36,250 nt of DNA from Thermosediminibacter litoriperuensis (GCF_008124715.1 NZ_VNHO01000022.1:1-36250); one strand, 5' to 3'; shown: positions 23,637-32,053, numbered from the stretch's first letter. A program made the numbers and translations. The notes: generated by a model not told the origin, from the sequence alone.

Positions 23637-25043
23637 TTGGAAAAGAAAACAAAGTATACATTGGACGATTTGCTGCATCCGTTTATAATACTCTTTACAA
23701 TACTCGTTATTGTTGCACTTATGACTCACCTTATCCCCGCCGGCGTATATGATAAGGTTGAAGTCGGAGGAAAGCTGATTACAAAAGCAGGAAGTTATCA
23801 TCAGATTCAACCAAATCCTATAAATTTAATGGAATTTTTTATGGCAATTCCGCAAGGTTTGCAAAACGCTGCCGCTTTGATTTTCATGATTTTCTTAATT
23901 GGAGGAGCAATTAGGGTCTTTGATAGTACCGGAGTATTTAACGCGGCTCTTTCAGAAATATTGAAGAGAACCGGAAAAGACAACGGTGTTTTGGTTATTG
24001 CGTTCCTTACCATCTTTTTTGCGTGCATTGGTGCTTTCCCTTCAATGTTCGAAGCAACCATACCTTTCGCGCCGATCCTGATTTCTATTGCACTCGCCCT
24101 TGGTTATGATGAGGTAGTAGGTGTGTCGATGGGGTTGCTCGGGGTTGTTATCGGGTGGACATCAGGACCTACAAACCCGTGGACAGTAGGTATCGGTCAA
24201 ACCATAGCGCAATTACCTATGTTTTCTGGCATCGGATACAGGCTTGTAATACTTGTTATACTTACGGCAATAACAATTATTTATATCTCTATATACGGCA
24301 AAAGGATTAAGCAGGATCCATCGCGCAGCGTTGTTTACGGCATAAATACGGGAAGAGGGCAGTATAACTCTGATAATATATTCAAGACAAATTTCACGAC
24401 AAAGCACGGGTTTATCTTGCTTGATCTTGCCCTAACCATAGGTTTAATTCTTTACGGAACTTTTAATTGGAAGTGGGGCATTACCGAAATGTCCGCCGTA
24501 TATATTATGGGAGGAATTATAGCCGGTGCATTGGCGGGATTCAACCCAAGCAAGACAGCGGATGAATTTATTATGGGTGGGAAAAATATTTTTCCTGCAG
24601 CAATGGCAGTAGGTCTTGCTAGAAGCATACAGGTTTTAATGGATAACGCTCAGATAAGTGATACCATTGTTCACTATTTATCTATACCTCTTGCGCATCT
24701 ACCTACAATATTTACAGCGATAGGCATGTTTATAGTTCAGTCTATACTAAACTTCTTCATACCGTCCGGAAGCGGACTGGCAATGGTAACAATGCCCATA
24801 ATGGTATCATTATCGGATGTTCTCCATCTCAATCGTCAGATTGCAATACTCGCTTTCCAATACGGCGACGGGCTTTCAAACCTGTGCTTTCCCACAACGG
24901 CAGTTACTATGGCTTTCCTTTCTATTGCAAAAATACCGTTTAATAAATGGCTCAGATACATTATGCCTTATCTTCTTATAACGTGGGGCTTTGCAGCGGT
25001 TTCACTAATTGTTGCTGTGCTTATAAACTACGGTCCGTTTTAA
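23637..25043 (+). CDS. YfcC family membrane transporter
   Basis: A 468-aa integral membrane protein with about 12 hydrophobic segments. The N-terminus has HPFIILFTILVIVALMTHLIPAG (split as one helix) and later AFPSMFEATIPFAPI, GWTSGPTNPWTVGIGQ and FFIPSGSGLAMVTMPIM, a pattern of the YfcC/DcuC-like ion-transporter family with two similar halves. YfcC proteins are thought to move amino acids or organic anions, but few have known substrates. As first gene of the plus-strand unit it may export or exchange an anionic breakdown product such as thiourocanate or a hydantoin acid; this is inference. TTG start behind ATTAGGAGTG. Confidence 0.85.
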   Translation: MEKKTKYTLDDLLHPFIILFTILVIVALMTHLIPAGVYDKVEVGGKLITKAGSYHQIQPNPINLMEFFMAIPQGLQNAAALIFMIFLIGGAIRVFDSTGVFNAALSEILKRTGKDNGVLVIAFLTIFFACIGAFPSMFEATIPFAPILISIALALGYDEVVGVSMGLLGVVIGWTSGPTNPWTVGIGQTIAQLPMFSGIGYRLVILVILTAITIIYISIYGKRIKQDPSRSVVYGINTGRGQYNSDNIFKTNFTTKHGFILLDLALTIGLILYGTFNWKWGITEMSAVYIMGGIIAGALAGFNPSKTADEFIMGGKNIFPAAMAVGLARSIQVLMDNAQISDTIVHYLSIPLAHLPTIFTAIGMFIVQSILNFFIPSGSGLAMVTMPIMVSLSDVLHLNRQIAILAFQYGDGLSNLCFPTTAVTMAFLSIAKIPFNKWLRYIMPYLLITWGFAAVSLIVAVLINYGPF

Positions 25044-25109
25044 AGTCTATGGGCATGCATAGAATGCATGTCTCTTATGACGTGAACTTATAAATAATCG
25101 AGACTTTTA
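25042..25109 (+). other. Structured spacer between YfcC gene and the hydroxylase genes
   Basis: AAAGTCT (25042-25048) can pair with AGACTTT (25103-25109), enclosing a hairpin CATGCAT-AGA-ATGCATG (25054-25070). There is no U-run, so it is a possible mRNA processing, stability or regulatory element rather than a terminator. Confidence 0.4.
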
Positions 25110-25122
25110 GGCAGGTGTTAGA

Positions 25123-25608
25123 ATGGAAATTGTGCTATATGTAAATGGCAAAAAATACAAGTTAGATGTAGGATCAGAAGAGAGACTCCTTGATGTTTTA
25201 AGGGATAAAATCGGAATAAAGAGCGTAAGAGAAGGATGTTCTGAAGGTGAGTGCGGGGCATGTACCGTCCTTATGGATAAAAAACCGGTAACATCATGTC
25301 TTGTTCTTGCCTTTCAAGCAGAGGGCAAGGAGATTCTAACGGTTGAGGGTTTGATTGAAAATGGAGAACTTGACCAGCTTCAAAAATCGTTTATCGAAAA
25401 AGGGGCGATTCAGTGCGGCTACTGTACCCCCGGGATGATACTCTCTATTAAAGGCTTGCTTTATCAAAATCCCAATCCCACCGAGGAAGAAATCAGAGAA
25501 GCTATTGCAGGCAATCTCTGCAGGTGTACAGGTTATAAAAAAATTGTGGACGCGGTGATAGATGCTGTGCAAAAGGGGGAGGAAAGATGCGTTCGTACGA
25601 GGCAGTAA
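25123..25608 (+). CDS. Molybdenum hydroxylase, [2Fe-2S] small subunit (CoxS/XdhC-like subunit)
   Basis: Electron-transfer subunit of a xanthine-dehydrogenase-family enzyme. The 161-aa product has the two expected cluster sites: plant-ferredoxin type C39, C44, C47, C59 (CSEGECGACTVL) and the helical site C98, C101, C133, C135 (CGYCTPGM; NLCRCTGYKKI). ATG with GGCAGGTG upstream. Its last 22 nt overlap the FAD-subunit gene, so the three subunits are translationally coupled. Confidence 0.95.
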   Translation: MEIVLYVNGKKYKLDVGSEERLLDVLRDKIGIKSVREGCSEGECGACTVLMDKKPVTSCLVLAFQAEGKEILTVEGLIENGELDQLQKSFIEKGAIQCGYCTPGMILSIKGLLYQNPNPTEEEIREAIAGNLCRCTGYKKIVDAVIDAVQKGEERCVRTRQ

Positions 25609-26456
25609 GTGTGAAAACGGAAGGAGACCTCCTCGAGCTTTTAAAGAATAACAAAAAATTAACATATATCGCGGGGGGTACGGATTTCATCATAAAATTG
25701 AGAGAGGGCAAGGTCTCTCCCGAATTGCTTGTTGATATATCGTGTCTAGAGGATTTTCGGGGTATCAGCGTGCAGGACGGTTTTATTAAAATAGGGGCTG
25801 TAACAACATTTTCTGAAATTCAAAACAGCAGTATAATTAAAAAATATGCACGATGCCTCGCTCAAGCTGCTGCTAAGATAGGCTCTGTTCAAATAAGAAA
25901 TCGAGCTACAATAGGCGGCAACATAGTAAACGCATCTCCTGCCGCAGACAGTCTTCCGGCTCTCGGAGCGCTGTCGGCGGTTGTTGAGGTTTTCGGGGTA
26001 GAGGGCTTAAGAAAGGTTAATATCGAAGATTTTATAATCGATATGAGAAAAACATGCTTAAGAGAGAATGAGATTGTTAAGAACATATACATTCCATGCT
26101 CTCCAGACAGTTTCTCCTCCTTTTCCAAAGTCGGCGCAAGAAAAAGTGTCACAATTTCAAAATTAAATCTGGCTGTCAATTTAAAATATCATAAAGATGT
26201 ATGCTTAGAAATTAATGCTGCGGTTGGAACCTTAGGAAAAAATTTTGTACTGCTAAAGGATTGCGATGGATTAATTAACAGAAAGATGGACGAGGATTTT
26301 GCGAAAGTATTAGGGGAAAAACTATCGCGTCTTGTGCAGTACACGATCCCCAACAGGGCGTCCATGCCATATAAGAGCGTTGCCATAAGAGGGCTTGCGG
26401 AAGATGTAATGGAAGATATAATAAATGAGCTTTCCGGGAGGGGGATTAATCTGTGA
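25587..26456 (+). CDS. Molybdenum hydroxylase, FAD-binding medium subunit
   Basis: Carries FAD and passes electrons to NAD or another acceptor. The 289-aa product has the FAD-binding stretch YIAGGTDFIIKLREG and the second FAD block IGSVQIRNRATIGGNIVNASPAAD, the standard pattern of CoxM/XdhB subunits, with a CO_deh_flav C-terminal part. SD GGGGGAGGAAAG lies inside the small-subunit gene. Its stop overlaps the large-subunit GTG start by GTGA. Confidence 0.94.
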   Translation: MRSYEAVSVKTEGDLLELLKNNKKLTYIAGGTDFIIKLREGKVSPELLVDISCLEDFRGISVQDGFIKIGAVTTFSEIQNSSIIKKYARCLAQAAAKIGSVQIRNRATIGGNIVNASPAADSLPALGALSAVVEVFGVEGLRKVNIEDFIIDMRKTCLRENEIVKNIYIPCSPDSFSSFSKVGARKSVTISKLNLAVNLKYHKDVCLEINAAVGTLGKNFVLLKDCDGLINRKMDEDFAKVLGEKLSRLVQYTIPNRASMPYKSVAIRGLAEDVMEDIINELSGRGINL

Positions 26457-28696
26457 TAACAGAAACAGAGCTGATGAAAGGATTTAAATATGTAGGTAAG
26501 TCAATCCCCATAGGAGACGCCGAAGCGAAAGCCACTGGCACCGTGCGATATACGGGTGATATGGAATTTCCGAACATGCTTTACGCCAAGTTTGTCTATA
26601 GCCCGTATCCCCATGCAAGAATAATTAATATTGACACTGAAAGTGCGGAGAAGGTCCCCGGGGTAGTAAAAATATATAGTTATAAAAATACTCCCAAAAC
26701 AACATTCAACAGCCAGGTTTGGTTTTTGGGACAGAACGCTATTGAAGATCAGGTGCTTTTTTCTGAAGAAGTTCGATATGCAGGGGATTTTGTTGCGGCA
26801 GTTGTTGCTGAAAATAAAAAAGTTGCAGAACAGGCTGCAAAGCTTATAAAAATTGATTACGAACAGCTTGAGTTTGTTATCAACCCAAAAAAAGCGGTTC
26901 CGTTTTTTAATGTGGAATTTAAATGCGGTGATATCGAAAAAGCTTTTAAAGGTGACGTCTTTATTTCCGAAGACACGGTTGAGACCCAGAAAATACATCA
27001 CGCTGCAATGGAAAACCATGCGGTAATATCGGAATTCGACCCCGTAAGTAATAAAGTTATCGTGTATTCCCCCTGCCAGATAATGTTTTCTGTAAGGCTT
27101 ATCGTAGCCAAAGTTCTGGGCCTGCCCTTAAATAAAGTAAAAGTAGTAAAAACAGTTATGGGAGGTTCGTTCGGGGGAAAACAGGAGGTTATCCTTGAGC
27201 CGTACGCTGCTTTTTTTGCTATGGATTTGAAAAGGCCTGTAAAAATTGAATTTGAAAGAACAGAGAGTATCCGCTCCACAAGGACGAGAACAAAGACAAT
27301 AGGAAACGTAAAAACGGCTGTTGATAAAGAAGGTAGGATTGTCGGAAGAGATATTGAGCTGCTTTTGGATACAGGTGCTTATACTTCCAATGGCGCGGTT
27401 ATCAGTATGGCGATGGGGAGAAAGGTTTTCAGGTTGTATAAAATAATGAATCAGCGGTACAGAGCAAGCGTTGTGCGTACAAATACTCCCATTGCAGGGG
27501 CGGCGAGGGGGTATGGTTCGCCGCAAATTCATGCGATAACTGAGATAAATATTGATAATACCGCAAGGAGACTTGGTATAGATCCCCTTGAATTTAGACT
27601 TAAAAATCTTGTGGAACCTTATGCCCTTGATCCCTCGGGCGGACCACCCCTTGGAAACATCCGCATAATCGACTGTGTAAAAAAAGGCGCAGAGGAATTC
27701 GGATGGAAGGGAAAATGGCAAAAGGTTGGAAGCGGCGGCAGATATAAATATGGAGTCGGTATGGCCTGTGCTACCCATGTTAACGGGTATTACGGCGCAT
27801 ATCAGGATTTTACTACCATGACGTTAAAAATGCTGGAAGACGGGACATTAATACTAAATGCAAGCCTGCACGATCTGGGGACGGGCACTACAACAATAAT
27901 GAAGCAGATTATTGCCGAGGTCATGGATGTAGATATAAGGCACATAGAAGTGCCCGAAGGGGATACCGAAACAAGCCCTTATGATGTGGGATGTCATGCA
28001 AGCAGGGTGACTCATGTGTGTGGAGCCTGCGCTAAGATGGTGAGTGAAAAATTAAGGGAGCAATTTGTAAACGAGTGTGCAAAGATTTTAGGCGTTACTC
28101 CGTATGAAATAGTGATGGAAGACGGCTTTGTCTATACCCTGCAGAATCCTGACATTAAGTACTCTTACGGCGAGCTGGCTAGTTTGATACAAAGGAAAAA
28201 TCATGTTGAGCTGATTCAAACAATCACATATGAATCGAAAGATAACCCGGCATCAGCAGGAGTAAATTTTGCGGAGGTGGAAGTAGACACACTTTTGGGG
28301 CTTGTAAAGGTAAAGAGAATAGTCGCTGTATTTGATGTAGGTAAAGCCATAAATCCGGGGATGGTAGAAGGGCAGATACATGGTGGAATTCAAATGGGTT
28401 TAGGTTTTGCATTAATGGAAGATCTCGAGATTGATGAAAAAACAGGACAGCTGAAATCAGATAGATTTTCAAGGTATAACATGTTCAATGCGCCTGAAAT
28501 GCCTGTTATCGATGTCTTTTTAATTGAAAAAGGCGGCGATTTAGGACCTTTTGGAGCAAAGAGCATAGGTGAAATCGCAACGATCCCAACGGCACCTGCA
28601 GTTGTAAACGCGGTAAACAATGCACTTTCTACTTATATGTGTAAAATGCCTTTAAAACCGGAAAGAATTATTGCGGAACTTAAAAAGGGAAGATAG
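26453..28696 (+). CDS. Molybdenum hydroxylase, Mo-cofactor large subunit (xanthine dehydrogenase family)
   Basis: Catalytic subunit, 747 aa, hydroxylating carbon centres of N-heterocycles or aldehydes with water as oxygen donor. It has GGSFGGKQE (237-245) and AARGYGSPQ (350-358), both cofactor/substrate loops of purine-hydroxylase-like members, and the catalytic base E707 in GAKSIGEIATIPTAPA. The CO-dehydrogenase active loop is not seen. GTG start with GGGAGGGGG upstream. The Se-type maturation genes lie 5 kb away, so a Se/Mo cofactor is possible. Substrate unknown: the setting between ergothionase-like and urocanase-like genes suggests an imidazole or thiohydantoin, though purine or nicotinate cannot be excluded. 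Confidence 0.9.
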   Translation: MITETELMKGFKYVGKSIPIGDAEAKATGTVRYTGDMEFPNMLYAKFVYSPYPHARIINIDTESAEKVPGVVKIYSYKNTPKTTFNSQVWFLGQNAIEDQVLFSEEVRYAGDFVAAVVAENKKVAEQAAKLIKIDYEQLEFVINPKKAVPFFNVEFKCGDIEKAFKGDVFISEDTVETQKIHHAAMENHAVISEFDPVSNKVIVYSPCQIMFSVRLIVAKVLGLPLNKVKVVKTVMGGSFGGKQEVILEPYAAFFAMDLKRPVKIEFERTESIRSTRTRTKTIGNVKTAVDKEGRIVGRDIELLLDTGAYTSNGAVISMAMGRKVFRLYKIMNQRYRASVVRTNTPIAGAARGYGSPQIHAITEINIDNTARRLGIDPLEFRLKNLVEPYALDPSGGPPLGNIRIIDCVKKGAEEFGWKGKWQKVGSGGRYKYGVGMACATHVNGYYGAYQDFTTMTLKMLEDGTLILNASLHDLGTGTTTIMKQIIAEVMDVDIRHIEVPEGDTETSPYDVGCHASRVTHVCGACAKMVSEKLREQFVNECAKILGVTPYEIVMEDGFVYTLQNPDIKYSYGELASLIQRKNHVELIQTITYESKDNPASAGVNFAEVEVDTLLGLVKVKRIVAVFDVGKAINPGMVEGQIHGGIQMGLGFALMEDLEIDEKTGQLKSDRFSRYNMFNAPEMPVIDVFLIEKGGDLGPFGAKSIGEIATIPTAPAVVNAVNNALSTYMCKMPLKPERIIAELKKGR

Positions 28697-28699
28697 CTC

Positions 28700-30343
28700 A
28701 TGGAAATCTTTAAATCTCCAACCGGAAACAAATTATCCTGTAAAGGCTGGCAACAGGAAGGACTTTTACGGCTCCTGCTCAACTGCCTTAATCCGGATAT
28801 AGCAAAAGATCCTGAAGAACTGGTGGCCTACGGCGGGACTGGGAAGGTGGCAAGAGATTTAAATTCTCTGAAAGCCATAATCGAAGCTCTTAAGACTCTG
28901 GAGAATGATGAAACCCTGTTGATACAGTCGGGAAAACCCGTGGGTATTTTCAGGACATTTGAATTTGCGCCAAGGGTAATAATGGCCGGAGCTTTATTGG
29001 TCCCCCGATGGGCAAACTGGGATTATTTTCAGGAGCTTTCCGAAAAAGGTCTTACTGCTTACGGTCAGTCTACGGCAGGTTCATGGTCTTATATAGGGAC
29101 CCAGGGCATTCTTCAAGGGACCTGGGAAACCTTTTTTCAGGTGGCAAAAAGGCATTTTGGCGGCAGTTTAAGAGGCAAATTGGTGCTCACGTCCGGCCTT
29201 GGCGAGATGGGCAGCGCTCAGCCAATTGCCATAACTTCAAACGGCGGCGTGGCCATTGTGGTGGATGTGGATAGGGCTATAGTGAAAAAAAGGCTGATTT
29301 CCAGCATGATCGATATAATGGCTTCGTCCCTTGAAGAAGCATGTGAAATTGCAAAAGAATATATTTCAAGGGCCGAACCAATATCAATAGGGGTTGTAGG
29401 CAATGCGGCCGATGCCTATGAGGCTGTTTTATCTTACAATATAAAACCCGACGTAGTGACAGACCAGACTCCAGCCCATGACCTCAAAAGCTATGTACCA
29501 TCAGATCTCTCGCCGGAGGAAGCAAGAGAACTGGGAAAGACCAATCCCGAAATGTATGAGAAAATTGCCAGAGACACTATAAAGCGCCATGTGCTAGCTA
29601 TGATCGAATTTAAAAAGCGCGGATCGGTAGTATTTGACTACGGCAACAATCTTCGGGAACAAGGGCATAGGGTGGGTGTAAAAGACGCTTTCTGTTTTCC
29701 GGGTTTTGCATCGGAGTATATAAGGCCGTTGTTTTGCGAGGGAAGGGGACCTTTTCGATGGATAGCACTCTCCGGTGACCCGGAAGACATATACCGAACC
29801 GATGAAATAATCCTTTCAATATTCAAGGGAGACGGGAGGCTCAAGGAATGGATTGATCTTGTTGAAAGAAGATTTGCCTTTCATGGGCTCCCCGCCAGGG
29901 TATGCTGGTTAAATTATAAGGAGAGGGCGGTTTTTGGAAATATTATAAATGAGATGGTGAAACTCGGGGAACTGAAGGCGCCCGTGGCCATCACCAGAGA
30001 TCACATGGACGCAGCGGCGGTGGCTTCGCCTTTCAGAGAGACCGAAGCCATGAAAGACGGCAGCGACGCCGTTGCCGACTGGCCGGTATTAAACGCATTA
30101 CTGAACTGCGCTTCCGGCGCTTCTCTTGTGGGCCTTTATCACGGCGGCGGTGTGGGCATAGGGTATTCGATTCACTCCGGGGTCACGGTTATAGCCGATG
30201 GTTCCAGAGAAGCCCAAAAACGGCTTGACCTTGTTTTAAAGGCGGACCCGGCTCTTGGGGTTATACGTTACGCCGATGCAGGATATGAAATTGCAAAGGA
30301 TATTATAAAATCCGCTGTTTTTCCCGCAAAGGCCGTGGAATGA
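28700..30343 (+). CDS. Urocanase homologue, candidate thiourocanate hydratase
   Basis: A 547-aa NAD-dependent urocanase-fold protein. Conserved: YGGTGKVARD, IQSGKPVGIF, FDYGNN (312-317), the active-site cysteine C346 in FCEGRGPFRW, and REETEAM-like RETEAMKDGSDAV. Family-invariant spots differ: YGQSTAGSWSYIG for YGQMTAGSWIYIG, GLGEMGSAQP for GLGGMGGAQP, and TDQTPAHDLKSY, one residue short of TDQTSAHDPLNGY. Thiourocanate hydratase is a known urocanase relative acting after ergothionase. Three bases separate it from the hydroxylase gene, so it belongs to the same transcript. True urocanate hydratase is the alternative. No hutI or hutG is present. Confidence 0.82.
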   Translation: MEIFKSPTGNKLSCKGWQQEGLLRLLLNCLNPDIAKDPEELVAYGGTGKVARDLNSLKAIIEALKTLENDETLLIQSGKPVGIFRTFEFAPRVIMAGALLVPRWANWDYFQELSEKGLTAYGQSTAGSWSYIGTQGILQGTWETFFQVAKRHFGGSLRGKLVLTSGLGEMGSAQPIAITSNGGVAIVVDVDRAIVKKRLISSMIDIMASSLEEACEIAKEYISRAEPISIGVVGNAADAYEAVLSYNIKPDVVTDQTPAHDLKSYVPSDLSPEEARELGKTNPEMYEKIARDTIKRHVLAMIEFKKRGSVVFDYGNNLREQGHRVGVKDAFCFPGFASEYIRPLFCEGRGPFRWIALSGDPEDIYRTDEIILSIFKGDGRLKEWIDLVERRFAFHGLPARVCWLNYKERAVFGNIINEMVKLGELKAPVAITRDHMDAAAVASPFRETEAMKDGSDAVADWPVLNALLNCASGASLVGLYHGGGVGIGYSIHSGVTVIADGSREAQKRLDLVLKADPALGVIRYADAGYEIAKDIIKSAVFPAKAVE

Positions 30344-30355
30344 GGTGGTCGGGCA

Positions 30356-31600
30356 ATGAATGAAATTACTTGCCATAAGAACAATCCTTTAGAAGTATAT
30401 GCCCGGCGCGGATTTTTGCGGGACCTGCTTTTTAACAACATCACCAGTGCAAAAGATATATGGAATTTACAGAAAAAATTAAACATAATCATACAACCCA
30501 ATACCGTAATGGTCGTAACCATTGATAATTATTATTCCGAAACGTGCAATAAAAGCGAAATTCAAAAACAAAATCTCCGTTTAAAAGTTCTACAGAGCCT
30601 TGAGAAATGTGCAAAAAGCTTTAATGCTCTGGCCGTCAACATGGATGAAAACTTATATGCTGTGCTTTTTAGGGTTGAAAATGACGTTGTATCTCAAGTG
30701 GAGTGGGCGATAGAGTTAGGTAGATTCATAAAAGATAATGTAGAAGAAGATACGGGAATATCGGTTTCTGTTGGAATAGGCCGGCGGTATAAGGATATAC
30801 TGGATTTACACTTGTCGTATAAGGACGCCGTTACTGCCTGCCATCACAAGTTTTTTTGGGGTAAGAGTCAGGTAATTCACATCGAAAATGTTATTCCTTT
30901 TACCGAGGAACTCAGCCTTTTTTCGATTGAGGTGGAATCGCAGTTATCGGTAAAAGTTCTGAGCTGTGATGATGAGGGAGCTTTCAATATAATTGATGAA
31001 TTGTTCGGCAATGCCGTAAAGGAACGGTCTGTTAACCCTCTTATAATGAAGACACGACTTATCGAGATTATCACCACCCTCATAAGAGTTGCCTTTGAAG
31101 CAGGGGCGGACCAGGAAAAGCTTGCGGCTTTAAGTGGGCATTCAGTGGAAGAAATTTTGCGGAGCGATACCGTTTCAGAACTTAGAAACCAGATGAGGGA
31201 AGTTTTACGGGGGATTATCGAAGAAGTTTCCCTAGGCCGGAAGCGCATGAATCTACAGGTCTTTGAAAAGGCGGTATCCTATATTCAGGAAAATTTCAGA
31301 AAACCCATCACCCTGGAACAGGTGGCCGAACATGTTCACATCAGTCCTTATTATTTCAGCCACGGTTTTAAAAATTTTACAGGGATGAATTTTATTGATT
31401 ACATTACGAGACTGAAAATGGAAGAGGCCAAAAAGCTGTTGCTGACTACGGATTTAAGTATCGGGCAAATAAGCCGGCAGGTAGGGTATAATGATCCTAA
31501 TTATTTCGGAAGGGTTTTCAAAAATGTGGTGGGAATACCGCCAAGTAAATTCAGGGCGAGCAAGAAAGTCCATATAGACCGGATATTTTCCGAAGGCTGA
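30356..31600 (+). CDS. AraC family transcriptional regulator (YesN-like, no receiver domain)
   Basis: A 414-aa regulator. The C-terminal 100 residues carry two HTHs (ITLEQVAEHVHISPYYFSHGFK and LSIGQISRQVGYNDPNYFGRVFK, split around the linker) and the AraC ending VGIPPSKFRAS. The middle (about 125-185, VSVGIGRRYKDILDLHLSYKDAV) is a degenerate GGDEF-like segment usual in YesN-type proteins, but no N-terminal receiver domain is seen, so it may bind a ligand directly. It starts 12 nt after the urocanase-like gene with AATGAGGTGG, and is the obvious regulator of this catabolic cluster. Confidence 0.88.
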   Translation: MNEITCHKNNPLEVYARRGFLRDLLFNNITSAKDIWNLQKKLNIIIQPNTVMVVTIDNYYSETCNKSEIQKQNLRLKVLQSLEKCAKSFNALAVNMDENLYAVLFRVENDVVSQVEWAIELGRFIKDNVEEDTGISVSVGIGRRYKDILDLHLSYKDAVTACHHKFFWGKSQVIHIENVIPFTEELSLFSIEVESQLSVKVLSCDDEGAFNIIDELFGNAVKERSVNPLIMKTRLIEIITTLIRVAFEAGADQEKLAALSGHSVEEILRSDTVSELRNQMREVLRGIIEEVSLGRKRMNLQVFEKAVSYIQENFRKPITLEQVAEHVHISPYYFSHGFKNFTGMNFIDYITRLKMEEAKKLLLTTDLSIGQISRQVGYNDPNYFGRVFKNVVGIPPSKFRASKKVHIDRIFSEG

Positions 31601-31633
31601 ATGGATTCTGCATTGATTAGGCGAAAGCGTTGT

Positions 31634-31648
31634 CTTGACAGCGTCAAG
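31634..31648 (+). other. Short hairpin after the AraC gene
   Basis: CTTGAC-AGC-GTCAAG, a 6-bp stem without a T-run. It may be a weak 3' end signal for the regulator transcript. Confidence 0.3.
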
Positions 31649-31713
31649 CTCCGTACCTCTGATTGTTAGGAAATATTTGATACCGGTTTAATAGAAATTC
31701 AGAATATAAGGGG

Positions 31714-31742
31714 TTGCATTTTTTTAAAGTTTAGGGTATAAT
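31714..31742 (+). promoter_or_regulatory. Promoter of the tRNA cluster
   Basis: TTGCAT, exactly 17 nt, TATAAT, as expected for strong tRNA transcription. It starts just over 50 bp before the first mature tRNA. Confidence 0.8.
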
Positions 31743-31768
31743 AAATCTTGCGTTTGAGGTTAAGCCTC

Positions 31769-31786
31769 GGGCGCGTGGCTCAGCTG
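31769..31786 (+). pseudogene. Truncated tRNA 5' fragment (acceptor strand plus D-arm start)
   Basis: GGGCGCGTGGCTCAGCTG matches the 5' end of the downstream tRNA-Val (GGGCGCGTAGCTCAG) and the D-arm of tRNA-Ala, but no anticodon or T arm follows before the next tRNA begins. Confidence 0.5.
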
Positions 31787-31794
31787 AGGAAAGT

Positions 31795-31870
31795 GGGGAC
31801 GTAGCTCAGCTGGGAGAGCGCTACATTCGCATTGTAGAGGCCGTGGGTTCAAATCCCATCGTCTCCACCA
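31795..31870 (+). tRNA. tRNA-Ala (anticodon CGC)
   Basis: Full cloverleaf with encoded CCA. Anticodon stem CTACA/TGTAG around loop TTCGCAT gives CGC, reading GCG. The acceptor has the G3-U70 pair that identifies alanine tRNAs, and the T arm GTGGGTTCAAATCCCAT is regular. Confidence 0.95.
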
Positions 31871-31878
31871 AAATTTGT

Positions 31879-31954
31879 GGGCGCGTAGCTCAGTGGTACG
31901 AGCGCTTGACTCACATTCAAGAGGTCGCAGGTTCGATCCCTGCCGTGCCCACCA
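31879..31954 (+). tRNA. tRNA-Val (anticodon CAC)
   Basis: Full cloverleaf with encoded CCA. Anticodon stem CTTGA/TCAAG around loop CTCACAT gives CAC, reading GUG. Acceptor GGGCGCG pairs with CGTGCCC (one G-U); discriminator A. Confidence 0.94.
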
Positions 31955-31977
31955 AAAATAAAATATTTTTTATTAGT

Positions 31978-32053
<76 letters not shown>

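Noticed and set aside
19944-31600. Reading the lyase plus urocanase as an ordinary histidine utilisation (hut) operon
   Set aside because: The lyase lacks the MIO triad, the urocanase loops are altered, the carrier is a BCCT type, and no imidazolonepropionase or formiminoglutamase gene is present.
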